From GCA-2684655 sp045105235 (GTDB taxonomy: Bacteria; Planctomycetota; UBA1135; UBA2386): DNA of 64,000 nucleotides. Numbering within the stretch: position 1 is the first letter of the stretch; each line of letters begins with the position of its first letter. Location: contig JBGCDH010000018.1 in assembly GCA_045105235.1 (NCBI GenBank), positions 38,144 through 102,143 of the forward strand, written 5' to 3'. Made by a program: the position numbers and the translations under genes. A model generated the notes under the pieces. It worked only from the letters and a program-made list of their open reading frames with translations, searched no databases and was not told the DNA's origin. Shown piece after piece: positions 8,165 through 17,080 of this stretch.

Positions 8165-9145
8165 CTACCGCACGGCAACCTGCACCGCATCGCCCGCCGC
8201 GAGGGCGCCGCCGCCATCCAGCGTGACAATCTGGGCCAAGAACGCCACCGGCCGCAGCGCCGGCGCAATCGGCACCCGATAGGCGACGAGCCCGCCCGCC
8301 CCAGGAACGAACGAGGGCACGGCAATCGGGGCAACCAGCAGACGGCAGCCCGGCGCCAGCGGCAGCGGCACGTTCGCCGGCTGCAGACCGAGCGCGAAGC
8401 AGGCGATCAGCGTGCTGGGCGCGCAAGCGGCCGCAAGCTCGACACCGCCGCCGAAATCGGCTCGCGAGACAATCGGCTGCCCCAGCCCGGCGGGACAGGA
8501 CTGGGTCGCCAGCACCTGAGGCACGACAGGATCCGGCACGAAGCGCAGCCGCAGCGCCGCTTGCGCCGTCCCGCGGAAGCTCCAAACCACACCAAACGGA
8601 CCGCTGATCTGGCCGGCCTGCGCGGTTGCGACGACGCGCACGCGCACGGCCAAGAAATTTGTGCCAAAGGCAATCGGTAGCGCGCCAGACGAAGTCGCGT
8701 CCAAAACGCCGTCGTCATCGATGTCGATTTCGAGCCCAACCTGGCCGGTTCCCGTCGTCGTGCCGCTCCAGTCCACGACCAGCTGGCCAGCCTGCGGAGT
8801 CGTCAACAGATCGAAGCGAACCTCGGCGACGCTGCTCGCGCCCCCGCTGGTCAAACTCGACGCATCGAGCAGCCAGTCCGCCACGACCTCGGCCGAATCC
8901 GCGCGATGCGACAAACGGCTCGAGGCCGACGCACCCGCAAAGCTCTGGGCGCGAGCCAGACCCGGCCAGGCATCCTGGCCAGCAGGCACGACCGCAACCT
9001 GTCCGTTGGCATCGGTGCGGGATGCCAGCAGCGTTGCCATCGGCAGAATCTGAGCCGGCAAGCCCGCAGCCAAGAGCCCGAGAGCCGGTGCGGTGGCTAG
9101 CGCTAGCGCCAGCGCCAGCCGCAGCGTGCGAGCGTTTGCTTTCAT
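8165..9145 (-). CDS. Secreted hypothetical protein, 326 aa
   Basis: An Ala/Leu-rich signal peptide (TLRLALALALATAPALGLLA, cleavage near LPAQ) is followed by a beta-rich, low-charge secreted protein. EIDIDDDGVLDA around residue 140 looks like a short acidic Ca-binding-type turn. The C-terminal third (CFALGLQPANVPLPLAPGCR through VAYRVPIAPALRP) resembles in style the C-terminal modules of the other secreted proteins in this window, but no named domain can be assigned. It lies 80 bases upstream of the carboxyltransferase gene in the same direction, and diverges from the glycosyltransferase at 9328. Confidence 0.7.
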   Translation of the reverse strand: MKANARTLRLALALALATAPALGLLAAGLPAQILPMATLLASRTDANGQVAVVPAGQDAWPGLARAQSFAGASASSRLSHRADSAEVVADWLLDASSLTSGGASSVAEVRFDLLTTPQAGQLVVDWSGTTTGTGQVGLEIDIDDDGVLDATSSGALPIAFGTNFLAVRVRVVATAQAGQISGPFGVVWSFRGTAQAALRLRFVPDPVVPQVLATQSCPAGLGQPIVSRADFGGGVELAAACAPSTLIACFALGLQPANVPLPLAPGCRLLVAPIAVPSFVPGAGGLVAYRVPIAPALRPVAFLAQIVTLDGGGALAAGDAVQVAVR

Positions 9146-9327
9146 CTAGAAAGATAGCTCCACGCCGACCTCCGGCAACGCACGCCGCGCGATCGGTGCC
9201 GGGGCACCCAGCTTGCCCATGCCATCGCCCTCACATCGAGATTCCGTTCGCAGCCGGCCGATAAAATTGTCGATACTGGCCTGCTACGTGGCTTTCCCGG
9301 AACGCCCGCACATGTGACGCCCCGACG

Positions 9328-10332
9328 ATGAACCCCGCACCCGAACTCTCCATCGTCATCGTCAACTGGAACACGCGCGAGCTGCTGCTCAAGCTGCTCG
9401 CGCGCCTGTTTGATCAGCCGACGATGCCGTTCGAAGCGATCGTCATCGACAACCTCAGCGGCGATGACAGCGTCGCGGCAGCGCGCGCGGCGTTCCCACA
9501 AGCGCGCGTCCTGCCCCAAGACGAAAACGGCGGCTTCGCTTTCGGCGTCAACCGCGGCCTCGAAGCCGCCCGCGGCCACTGGGTGCTGCTGCTCAACACC
9601 GATGCCGAAGCGGATTGGCAAGCGCTGACGCAGTTCGTGCACGAAGCCGAACAGCATCCGAAAGCCGCGGTCTTTGGCCCCCGCATCGTCGACGAGCACG
9701 ACCAGACGCAGCGAAGCACGTGGCGGCGCCATCTGCCGCGCCACTACCTGCCCGAAGCGCTGTTCCTGGACCGCATCTTCGGCAACAACCAACGCGCCAA
9801 CGACCGCGACGACGAAGGCGACGTCGACTGCGTCAGCGGCTGCGTCTTCTTGATTCGTCGCAACGTCTTCGACGACGTGCAGGGCTTTGACGAGCGCTTC
9901 TTCATGTACTACGAAGAAGCCGACTTCTGCGGCCGCGTGCGCGCTGCCGGGCACTCGGTGCGCTATCTGCCGAGCACAAGCTTTGTGCACGTCGGCGGCC
10001 TCAGCGCCGCCCAGTCCGCGGAGAAAACGTTTCTTGCCTACCGCGAGAGCAACCTGCTCTATCACGCGCCCTGGCACGGCCGCATGTGGACGGAATATGT
10101 GCGCCTCTGCCTCGTGCTGGCGCACGTCGTCCGCCTAGGGATCTGGCTCGCCATGTGGCCGCTCGGCCGCCGCGGCAAGCGCAGCAAACTCGGCCTCTAC
10201 ACCGCCGCGCTCAAGCAGCTCCTGCGCCCCGGCTACGTCGGAGAGCTCTGCCGGCGACCGCGCCAAACGCCTGCGATCGCGTCCGGCACGGCCGATACGC
10301 CATGCGGAGCCGACTCGCAAACGCACGCGTAA
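9328..10332 (+). CDS. GT2-family glycosyltransferase (rhamnosyltransferase-like)
   Basis: 334-residue GT-A fold enzyme. The N-terminal SIVIVNWNTRELLLKLLARL, FEAIVIDNLSGDDSV, ENGGFAFGVNRGLEAARG and the nucleotide-sugar metal motif LLLNTDAE define the catalytic domain. GCVFLIRRNVFDDVQGFDER and FFMYYEEADFCGRVRAAG are the acceptor-side motifs typical of rhamnosyl- and related transferases. A C-terminal hydrophobic helix near residue 260 may attach it to the membrane. It probably adds a sugar to cell-surface polysaccharide, in keeping with the polysaccharide genes at 12.9-16.8 kb. No partner is adjacent, and donor and acceptor are unknown. Confidence 0.9.
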   Translation: MNPAPELSIVIVNWNTRELLLKLLARLFDQPTMPFEAIVIDNLSGDDSVAAARAAFPQARVLPQDENGGFAFGVNRGLEAARGHWVLLLNTDAEADWQALTQFVHEAEQHPKAAVFGPRIVDEHDQTQRSTWRRHLPRHYLPEALFLDRIFGNNQRANDRDDEGDVDCVSGCVFLIRRNVFDDVQGFDERFFMYYEEADFCGRVRAAGHSVRYLPSTSFVHVGGLSAAQSAEKTFLAYRESNLLYHAPWHGRMWTEYVRLCLVLAHVVRLGIWLAMWPLGRRGKRSKLGLYTAALKQLLRPGYVGELCRRPRQTPAIASGTADTPCGADSQTHA

Positions 10333-10412
10333 CCGCCGCCGCCGCCGACGCAGCCGACCCAGCCGCCCGCGAACGCTGAGTATGCTGCATAGACTCCACT
10401 CTGGAATACTCG

Positions 10413-11144
10413 TTGCACAACAGCTCTTTCCTTGCGACCCGATGGTCGATGATTCGCGGCGCGGCATCCGAGGACCCAGGTCTGCGGCTCGCGGCACTTG
10501 AGCGGCTGTGCGCGCAATATTGGTACCCGCTCTACGCGTACCAACGAAAGCGTGGCCGCAACCCCGAGCAAGCGGCGGACAGCGTCCAGGACTTGTTTGC
10601 TCACCTGCTCGAAGGCGACCTCTTCGCGCGGATCAAGCCGCAGGCCGGTCGATTTCGAAACTGGCTGCTGACGGTGTTGCAAAACTACGAAAGCGACCAA
10701 CGGGATCGCGACCGCGCTGAAAAGCGCGGCGGCGGCCGCGCACCGATCTCAATCGACCAGCAAGAGGGAGAGCGCCGACTCGAACTCCACGGGCGTCAGA
10801 CAGACGATCCACAGTTTGCGTTCGAACGCGCTTGGGCAACAGAAACGCTGCGGATGGCGCGCGACCAGCTGCAGCAAGAGATGCAGGCGCAAGGCAAGGC
10901 CGCGATCTATAGCGCTCTGGCAACGCTGCTGGATGATGCTGACGCGCCGTCGCGGGCCGAATTAGCTGCCGAACTAGGGGTTCGCCCGGTCGCACTGCGG
11001 GTCATGCTGCATCGCATGCGCAGTCGCTATCGAGAACTGCTTGTCGATATCGTTGCCGACTCACTCGGCGACCGCTCCGAGTCAGGCGAAGAGCTGGCGG
11101 CCCTTGCCAACGCTCTGCGAGAGAATTCCGGCCAAAGCTCGTAA
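10413..11144 (+). CDS. ECF-type RNA polymerase sigma factor (planctomycete type)
   Basis: 243-residue sigma factor, starting at TTG 10413. Its opening FLATRWSMIRGAA is the usual beginning of planctomycete ECF sigma factors, which supports this start. Region 2 is visible as LERLCAQYWYPLYAYQRKRG, PEQAADSVQDLFAHLLEGDL and the GRFRNWLLTVLQNYESDQ block. Region 4 has a helix-turn-helix pattern (SRAELAAELGVRPVALRVM, HRMRSRYRELL). The kinase gene follows after 29 bases in the same direction, the common arrangement in which a Ser/Thr kinase regulates the ECF factor. No anti-sigma gene is visible. Confidence 0.88.
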   Translation: MHNSSFLATRWSMIRGAASEDPGLRLAALERLCAQYWYPLYAYQRKRGRNPEQAADSVQDLFAHLLEGDLFARIKPQAGRFRNWLLTVLQNYESDQRDRDRAEKRGGGRAPISIDQQEGERRLELHGRQTDDPQFAFERAWATETLRMARDQLQQEMQAQGKAAIYSALATLLDDADAPSRAELAAELGVRPVALRVMLHRMRSRYRELLVDIVADSLGDRSESGEELAALANALRENSGQSS

Positions 11145-11173
11145 CGCTTCGCGACTCCTGCCGTGACCAGGAC

Positions 11174-12919
11174 ATGAACCAGCACCCGAGCCTATCCGAA
11201 GGGCAACGCCATTTCGCCGAAGCCGCGAGGCAAGCGCCGGATCGCGACAGCGCAGAAGACCTCCGCGAGCAGCTGGCGCCGCACGTCCCGGAGTATCAAC
11301 TCGGTGCGTGCATCGGACGCGGCGGCATGGGGGCTGTCTTTCGAGCCCATCACCAGAAGCTAGGCCGCGAGGTAGCAATCAAAGTCCTCCTGCCGCCGTC
11401 AGGAGATGTGCAGTCATGGAGCGAACGTTTCTCACGCGAGGCCCGTGCCCTCGCCAGCCTGCAGCACCCCGGAATCGTCACCGTGTACGACTCGGGTCAA
11501 GCCCACAATCTTGCGTGGCTGATCATGGAGCTGGTCGACGGCGCGAACCTGCGGGCTCTTCTCGACGAGGGCCACCTCGGGCCCGCCGAGACGCTCGCGA
11601 TCGTTGCTCCGATCTGCGAGGCCCTGCAGTACGCACACAGCCGCGAGATCGTGCACCGCGACATCAAACCTGAAAACGTTTTGATCGACGTCGAAGGCCG
11701 CGTGCGCCTGGTCGATTTTGGACTCGCCAAGCGAGTCGGCGACGCTTCCCCTTCGCTGACGCGAACCGACCAGACAGTCGGGACCGCGCGCTACATGGCT
11801 CCCGAGCAGATCGAGCACCCGCGCGACGTCGACCACCGCGCCGACCTCTTTTCACTCGGAGTCGTATTCTATGAAATGCTCACGGGACAGGTTCCGGCCG
11901 GCGTCGTCGAGCCACCTTCGCGGCGCACCGGCACAAACGTGCAACTCGATGATGTCGTGCTGCGCGCCCTGCAGCGAGAGCCCAAGAATCGCTACCAGAG
12001 CGCGGCCCAGCTGCGCCAAGACGTCGAGGACATTCCCGCTTCAGAAGTGGCAGGCGCCGATGCACTTGTTCCTTCGCAGCTGGCAGCGTTTCCCTGGACT
12101 TGGTGCGACCTATTCGCAGCGCTGATACCAGCCGCAATCATCGTCGTTGCAGGTTTGATGACCCAACAGCCGGGCGTGTCGTGGATTGCAATCAAGGAGC
12201 CATCCTTCACATTCTGTTGCATTGGCGCGGCATGGATGCTGTTGCCCATGGCATCGCACGTGTATTGGGCACTCAGCAAATGGCGCGGGCGGCCGGCCTC
12301 GTTTTCGATGCCGCTATTCCGAGTCGCCGCTGCCTGCACCGCACTTGCCGGGACCTGGATCCTGGGCAACCTCGGTCTGCCCGCCGGCGTCGACAACCCG
12401 GAACAGATTTTTCGTCAGCACATGCGTTTCCTCCTGATCCCCTTGGGCAGCCTCGCGGCCCTGCTGGGCTCGTGGAGCCCCCATGGCGTGCACCGGCGCA
12501 TTCTGTCCCCCCATGCGACAAGCGCTCTGACAGCGACAACCGCGGCACTGGCCACTGCGTCGCTCTTGCTCGTCGTGCTCATGTCCAATGCGGGCACAAA
12601 CGACGGCACGAGCATGGCAGTAGCCAAGCTCCTGCCGCTGTTTGTCGTGCTGTTCGCCGCTTGGAGCCTCCACCGAAACGGACGCGGTCGTCTCGGGACA
12701 TTCGCGGTGACAGCCGGCGCAATCGCGACGTGGCTGCTGCACTTTCTGGGAAGCCCCGAGCAGCCTGAATGGGGCCCCGCCGCTAGCACATGCCTGCTCA
12801 CAACAGTCGTTGTCGGCCTGGTGACCGTCGCCGGCACGGCGACCCCGCCGACCCGGCCGACGCAGCCGACCCGGCCGACCCAGCCGACCCAGCCGACCCC
12901 GCCGACAGCAGCAAGCTAG
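11174..12919 (+). CDS. Serine/threonine protein kinase with multi-helix membrane domain
   Basis: 581 residues. The N-terminal Hanks-type kinase domain (about 40-300) has all catalytic parts: glycine loop GRGGMGAVFRA, Lys70 in VAIKVL, HRDIKPENVL (161-170), DFGLAKR (181-187) and the MAPEQ block (208-212). After residue 310 come about seven or eight hydrophobic segments instead of the more usual single helix with an extracellular sensor. The final 25 residues are a Pro-Thr tail made by a 9-base tandem repeat. It is 29 bases behind the ECF sigma gene and is probably its regulator. The TAG stop shares a CTAG with the convergent gene's stop at 12916-12919. Confidence 0.92.
   Translation: MNQHPSLSEGQRHFAEAARQAPDRDSAEDLREQLAPHVPEYQLGACIGRGGMGAVFRAHHQKLGREVAIKVLLPPSGDVQSWSERFSREARALASLQHPGIVTVYDSGQAHNLAWLIMELVDGANLRALLDEGHLGPAETLAIVAPICEALQYAHSREIVHRDIKPENVLIDVEGRVRLVDFGLAKRVGDASPSLTRTDQTVGTARYMAPEQIEHPRDVDHRADLFSLGVVFYEMLTGQVPAGVVEPPSRRTGTNVQLDDVVLRALQREPKNRYQSAAQLRQDVEDIPASEVAGADALVPSQLAAFPWTWCDLFAALIPAAIIVVAGLMTQQPGVSWIAIKEPSFTFCCIGAAWMLLPMASHVYWALSKWRGRPASFSMPLFRVAAACTALAGTWILGNLGLPAGVDNPEQIFRQHMRFLLIPLGSLAALLGSWSPHGVHRRILSPHATSALTATTAALATASLLLVVLMSNAGTNDGTSMAVAKLLPLFVVLFAAWSLHRNGRGRLGTFAVTAGAIATWLLHFLGSPEQPEWGPAASTCLLTTVVVGLVTVAGTATPPTRPTQPTRPTQPTQPTPPTAAS
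12843..12909 (+). repeat. 9-base coding minisatellite in kinase C-terminus
   Basis: About seven tandem units of the form CCGACCCGG or CCGACCCAG, encoding alternating Pro-Thr-Arg/Gln. The reading frame is preserved, and the repeat runs to within ten bases of the stop. Replication slippage could readily change its length. Confidence 0.8.
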
Positions 12920-14382
12920 CGCACGATGCGCAGCGCTACCTTGACCAACAGCTTGAGGTGATCGAGGCACGTTCCGAAGACGCGCATTTTCGAGAAGCCG
13001 ATCAGGCGCGCTTCCAGCGTGCACGGGTGCTCGACCACGCGGCCCTTGCGGCGCAGCACGCGCACGAGCAGTTCGGCCGTACCCAAAAAACCGGGATGCG
13101 CCAGCGGCAGGTCGGCGACCGCATCGCGGCGGTAGAGACGGAAGCAGCTCGTCCACGTGCGGATCGGCCGCATGAGCAGGATGCGGTAGGCCAGCGAGAG
13201 CGTGCGCGACAAGAACAGGCGCCAGCCCGGAACGTTGTGCACGCGGCCCTTTGCGTGATATGGCGAAGCGGTGACCACGTCGGCGTCCGCAATCAGCGGC
13301 AGCATCGCACGCAGCTCCAGGGGATCGTAGGAAAGATCGCCATCAATCGAAGCAACCAGTTCGGTCTCAGCCGCGAGCACGCCGGTGCGAATGGCGGCGG
13401 CGACGCCGCGGTTGACCTCGTGCCGGACCAAACGCATCTGGCGTCGATTTCGGGCAAGGTGCTCGAGCTGCGGCCAGGTCGCATCGGTGCTGCCATCGTC
13501 GATGAGCACAAAGCGGCAGTCGGCCACGTCCGCCAGGTCAACGGTCACCGCTTCGAGTTCGTCGAACAGCGAACTGATGCCGTCGGCCTCGTCCTTGAGC
13601 GGCACCACGATCGTCAACGGCACGGCGTTCTTCGCCAGGCGGACCCTCTTTGTCGGCAGGTCGGGCGCAATCGTCACGGGCCCAGGCGGCAGCTCCAGCA
13701 CGCCGGCAAGCGACTTCCAGGCGCGCTGCCGCATCGTCTCCAGGGCCCGCTCGCCATCCGACATGCGGTCCTCGTGGCGGCGCCGGACTTCGAGCGGCAG
13801 CCCCATCAGCCGCGGCTGCTCGCCGTCGAGCCGCCACGCTTGGAAGCGCTCGACCGGCACCGCACGGCCGTCGAACGACAGGATCGCGGCCGCATCCTCC
13901 CGCACCGGGGTGGCGTCGTAGGCAAAGTGCTGATCGCGCAGCGCGGCGTGCCACCAGCGCGGCTGGCTCGACTTGGCCACCGACCAAGCGGCGGCGAAAC
14001 CGTGTATGCCCACGCCGATCAGCTCTTCGAGCACCGCACGCTGCCGCATCCAGCCGTCGATCAGCCGCGTGCGCTCGGCGTGGTCACGGATCTCGTCGAG
14101 CGACTTTTCGGTGCGTACGCTCAGCGCGAGCTCGTGCCCCAGGCGAACCAGCTCGACCAACAGCTGGCGCTCGTGCACGTTGGTCGATTCAGCCAGCTCA
14201 ACCGGAACAAACAGCGTCGCCGTGCCGCCGTGGTCGCGCAGCCGCTCCGCCACGTGCCGCAGGGCGAAGGCGCTGCGCCGCGGCAAGCGGCGCCAGTGGC
14301 GCGCGCGGACATGCTCGCGGAAGACTTCGTCGACAAACCACTCGCTGGCGTCAATCAGCAGGGCTCGCGCGGAGGTCGTCAC
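12916..14382 (-). CDS. Polysaccharide deacetylase-like domain fused to GT2 glycosyltransferase
   Basis: 488 residues in two parts. Residues 1-200 resemble exopolysaccharide-associated NodB-type deacetylases (ALLIDASEWFVDEV, then GGTATLFVPVELAE and VRLGHELALSVRT). However, the Asp-rich first motif reads IDAS, and the metal-binding H...H motif keeps only one His, so deacetylase activity looks lost. Residues 254-488 form a GT2 domain of the dolichol-phosphate mannosyltransferase/undecaprenyl sugar transferase type: LTIVVPLKDEADG, FVLIDDGSTDATW, HEVNRGVAAAIRTG and the metal motif ASIDGDLSYDP. It probably acts in surface polysaccharide assembly with the Wzz and ATPase genes upstream on the same strand. 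Its stop shares CTAG with the kinase gene. Confidence 0.82.
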   Translation of the reverse strand: MTTSARALLIDASEWFVDEVFREHVRARHWRRLPRRSAFALRHVAERLRDHGGTATLFVPVELAESTNVHERQLLVELVRLGHELALSVRTEKSLDEIRDHAERTRLIDGWMRQRAVLEELIGVGIHGFAAAWSVAKSSQPRWWHAALRDQHFAYDATPVREDAAAILSFDGRAVPVERFQAWRLDGEQPRLMGLPLEVRRRHEDRMSDGERALETMRQRAWKSLAGVLELPPGPVTIAPDLPTKRVRLAKNAVPLTIVVPLKDEADGISSLFDELEAVTVDLADVADCRFVLIDDGSTDATWPQLEHLARNRRQMRLVRHEVNRGVAAAIRTGVLAAETELVASIDGDLSYDPLELRAMLPLIADADVVTASPYHAKGRVHNVPGWRLFLSRTLSLAYRILLMRPIRTWTSCFRLYRRDAVADLPLAHPGFLGTAELLVRVLRRKGRVVEHPCTLEARLIGFSKMRVFGTCLDHLKLLVKVALRIVR

Positions 14383-14452
14383 CGACGCGTTTCTACCGCG
14401 TTCGGGCTGCGGGCGACACGCCCGAGTCGCGGAGAACCGCTTCGGAGGTCAA

Positions 14453-14487
14453 GCCGCGGCGGCGGCGGCGGCGGCCGCGGCCGCCGG
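14453..14487. other. GC-only intergenic stretch (GGC repeats)
   Basis: The 106-base gap between the ATPase stop and the next gene's start contains a run of GGC units, then GCGGCCGCGGCCGC, almost pure G+C and self-complementary. It would fold strongly in RNA and could act as a partial terminator or pause site. No T-tract follows it. Confidence 0.4.
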
Positions 14488-14488
14488 C

Positions 14489-15154
14489 CTAGACCATCCG
14501 GCCAACAAACGTCGGCACTTCGTGCACGAGCTCGTTGGTGACCGACCCGATGACCGGGGTGCCGAGCGATCGCAGCGTGCGCAGGTTGCGCTCGACAACA
14601 TCACGACGGTGGCGGTTGGCCTCGACGACCAGCACCACGGCGTCAAGGGAACGCACGACAAAGCTGGCCTCCGGCGCGCGGTTGAGGCTTGGCACATCGA
14701 CCAGGCATAGATCCCGGTCTTTGAGAATGTCGTCGACCACCTTGCGCAGGTTGTCGCCGGTGAAGGCCCAGAACGGGTCCTTCGACTCGCCCGCAGGCAG
14801 CAGGTCAACACCTGCGGCAACCCCCGGTCGTATCGCATCGCGAAGCACCGCTTCGCCCGTCAGGGTTTCGGCAAGCCCCGGCGACGGTGTCGCGCGAAAC
14901 ACCGAAGCCAACGCGCGCGTGCGCAGCGACGCCTCGACCAGCGCCAGCCGCAGCCCCTTGCTACCCAAGAACAGCGCCAGGTTGGCCGTCAGGGTGTTGG
15001 AGCCTTCATCGTCGCCGATCGCGCAAAAGCCGATCGATCGGTGCGACTCCCCCACGCCGCGCTGCAGCAGGTTGGACCAAAGGTAGCCGAGCTCCGTCGC
15101 GATCACGTCGGCGCGACGGCTCTTCGAATCGGTCTTCTGGATCAGATTGCGCAT
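14489..15154 (-). CDS. CpsD/ParA-type ATPase homologue (BY-kinase-like), catalytically degenerate
   Basis: 221 residues. The start at 15154 (MRNLIQKTDS) is ten bases after the Wzz-like gene stop. The fold matches CpsD/CapB-type tyrosine kinases: ELGYLWSNLL, the P-loop region CAIGDDEGSNTLTANLALFL, then LRLALVEASLRTR, AGVDLLPAGE and CLVDVPSLNR. Two key elements are altered. The P-loop Lys (normally GEGKST) is replaced in EGSNTLT, and the Walker A' DADLR reads EASLR. No C-terminal Tyr cluster is present. It is likely a non-phosphorylating partner of the chain-length protein, controlling polysaccharide polymer length. Confidence 0.8.
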   Translation of the reverse strand: MRNLIQKTDSKSRRADVIATELGYLWSNLLQRGVGESHRSIGFCAIGDDEGSNTLTANLALFLGSKGLRLALVEASLRTRALASVFRATPSPGLAETLTGEAVLRDAIRPGVAAGVDLLPAGESKDPFWAFTGDNLRKVVDDILKDRDLCLVDVPSLNRAPEASFVVRSLDAVVLVVEANRHRRDVVERNLRTLRSLGTPVIGSVTNELVHEVPTFVGRMV

Positions 15155-15164
15155 CGTGTGCTCC

Positions 15165-16811
15165 CTACCAACCCTGCTCGCGCATCGACATGTGCCGGCG
15201 CAAATTTGTGCGATCAAGACGCGGCATGACGCCGATCACGGCGAGCCCATCAATGTCTTCCATGTCGTCGCGCGTGCGCACGACGCGGTCCGGCAGCGCC
15301 CGCAGCACAACCAGGCCAAGCCCCAAGAACAGCCCGACAAAGAGGCCGCCGATCAGCAGCTTGCCGCGGTTGGGCCCCTCTTTCTCGAGTGGCACCGACG
15401 CCTCTTGGATCGGCTTCAGCGAACTGAAGTTGCCAAGGCCGAGGGCGCGTTTCTGCTGCGCAATCTCCCAGTTGACCTGCGTTGCCTTCTTCGACGACTC
15501 CGCGCCAACGATCGCCGCGCGCAGCTCTTCGTACTCGGGCTCGAGCAGCAGCAGCCGCTTGAGCTCCGTCTCCTTCTCCGCATGCAGCTTTTTGGCCTGC
15601 TCGATCTGGGCATCGAGCCCCCACAGATCACGCTCCAACCGATTGCGCTCCTCAACCGTGTCGAGGTAGAGCGGGTTGTCATAGATCTCGTCGACCATCG
15701 TCGTGCTCTCTTCCGCCGACGTGACGTCCGCGATCGAAGACTCGATGGAGACGATACGATCCTTCTGCGCCTTGATCTCGGACGCCTCTTGGTTGACGTA
15801 CTGGCGCTCGAGCTCCTTGAGCCGGATGTGCGCGTTGGCAAGCTGCGTGCGCAGCTCCGTCACCAGCTCACTCGAGATGCTCTGGCGGACCATGCGAACC
15901 TTGGTCGGCGGCAGCTTTTCGCTGTTGGCCAGCAAGCCGTCGAGCTTCTGCAGCTGACTGCGCTTGACCTTGATGTCGTCCTGCAGGTTGGTGACGCGCG
16001 AATTGGACGCGATCTCACCGAGCTGCACCGCCTGCAGATGCTGATCAAATTCCGGCACGTTGGCCTTGCGATCGAGGAAGTCGCGCATCGACCGCTGCAC
16101 GGCCTGCATCTGCACGTCGCTGGCCTCGTAGGCCGCCTTGGCGGCCTCGTATGCGTTTTGGTCGTCGTACTTCTCGATGTGCCACTTGACCGCCTCGGTC
16201 ATGAAGGTCGTCAGGATCTCCTGCGCCAGGGCCGGATCGTTGGCTTCGCAACGCGCAACCAGCACGTTGGTAAAGCGCGGCCGCTCAACGGCGATGGTCT
16301 TTTGCAGGTGCTTGAGCGCTTCGTCCGGGGTCATCGCGGCCGGATCCACCGCGTTCCAGTCGCGCTGGATCTTGAAGAACAGATCCTTCGCACTGCTGTA
16401 GCCAGCGCCGCCCGGCTGGTAGGGCTGCAGGATGCGCTCTGGACCGAGTCGCTCAATCACGCGGCGCAGCAAATCATCGCTGCTCAGGATGTAGGCGGCA
16501 CTCGTCGCAATCGCCTCCTGACTGGTTTCTTTCGCCTGGGTCGGGTCGACCTGACGCGTTTCCGCACCCGATGCAGCAAACGCAAACTGCCCTGTGCTGA
16601 CGTAGTTGTTGGCCTTCGTGATCGCCATGAACATCCCGATCAGCACTCCGAAGAGGGTCGTGCCGAAGACGAGATAGCGAGCGCGAAAAAACGCAGCCAG
16701 CAGGCGGCGCACAGGCATGCCGCCTGGCTCTTCGCCCGCACTGGCCGGCGCAAGGCTGGCCAGCGCCTGGCGAGCATTGCGCTGGAGTTCGTCAGAGAGG
16801 TTCTTGGTCAT
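15165..16811 (-). CDS. Wzz/GumC-type polysaccharide chain-length determinant protein
   Basis: 548-residue polysaccharide co-polymerase. A membrane helix near residue 50 (YLVFGTTLFGVLIGMFMAIT) and one near residue 500 (LLIGGLFVGLFLGLGLVVL) flank a large periplasmic region. The first part of that region (TSAAYILSSDDLLRRVIERL through YEASDVQMQAVQRSMRDFLD) has Wzz features. A long coiled coil follows (about 220-450, rich in Glu, Lys, Gln and Leu). The usual Pro-rich segment before helix 2 is present as PIQEASVPLEKEGPNRGK. The cytoplasmic tail contains RTRDDMEDIDGLAVIGVMP, the typical link to a BY-kinase. The ATPase-like gene lies directly downstream. Together they probably set the length of an exported polysaccharide. 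Confidence 0.88.
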   Translation of the reverse strand: MTKNLSDELQRNARQALASLAPASAGEEPGGMPVRRLLAAFFRARYLVFGTTLFGVLIGMFMAITKANNYVSTGQFAFAASGAETRQVDPTQAKETSQEAIATSAAYILSSDDLLRRVIERLGPERILQPYQPGGAGYSSAKDLFFKIQRDWNAVDPAAMTPDEALKHLQKTIAVERPRFTNVLVARCEANDPALAQEILTTFMTEAVKWHIEKYDDQNAYEAAKAAYEASDVQMQAVQRSMRDFLDRKANVPEFDQHLQAVQLGEIASNSRVTNLQDDIKVKRSQLQKLDGLLANSEKLPPTKVRMVRQSISSELVTELRTQLANAHIRLKELERQYVNQEASEIKAQKDRIVSIESSIADVTSAEESTTMVDEIYDNPLYLDTVEERNRLERDLWGLDAQIEQAKKLHAEKETELKRLLLLEPEYEELRAAIVGAESSKKATQVNWEIAQQKRALGLGNFSSLKPIQEASVPLEKEGPNRGKLLIGGLFVGLFLGLGLVVLRALPDRVVRTRDDMEDIDGLAVIGVMPRLDRTNLRRHMSMREQGW

Positions 16812-16935
16812 TCGTCTGCGAGTGCGAGTGCGGCGAGAACAGCGATCGCGGCGACTGCCACTTCGGTGCTGGACTCGAACGCGATCCTACCCCACGCCGC
16901 GACCCCAGGGCAGCGACCGCATGGCAGGAGACTGT

Positions 16936-16953
16936 GAATGTCTTTCGACATTC
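16936..16953. repeat. Perfect inverted repeat in divergent promoter region
   Basis: GAATGTC, a TTTC loop, then GACATTC, within the 269-base gap between the divergent Wzz-like and lipoprotein-like genes. It is AT-richer than its surroundings and could be an operator or a short RNA hairpin. No -35/-10 pair can be placed confidently in this gap. Confidence 0.35.
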
Positions 16954-17080
16954 TAGCCGGCCCGACTGACGTCGAGCTATGCACCGGCGCCTCGTATGCG
17001 AGCAGCCCCCGCAACAACGAATGCCTGCGAACCGCCCTCAAACTGGTTTGTCGGCCGCACGCGGCTACCCTCTGCAGGTG

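Noticed and set aside
12790..16937. Long plus-strand open frames opposite the glycosyltransferase fusion (about 580 codons) and the Wzz gene (about 600 codons)
   Set aside because: Both are antisense shadows of well-supported genes, rich in Arg/His/Gln as expected from the complementary strand of high-GC coding sequence, with no family motifs.
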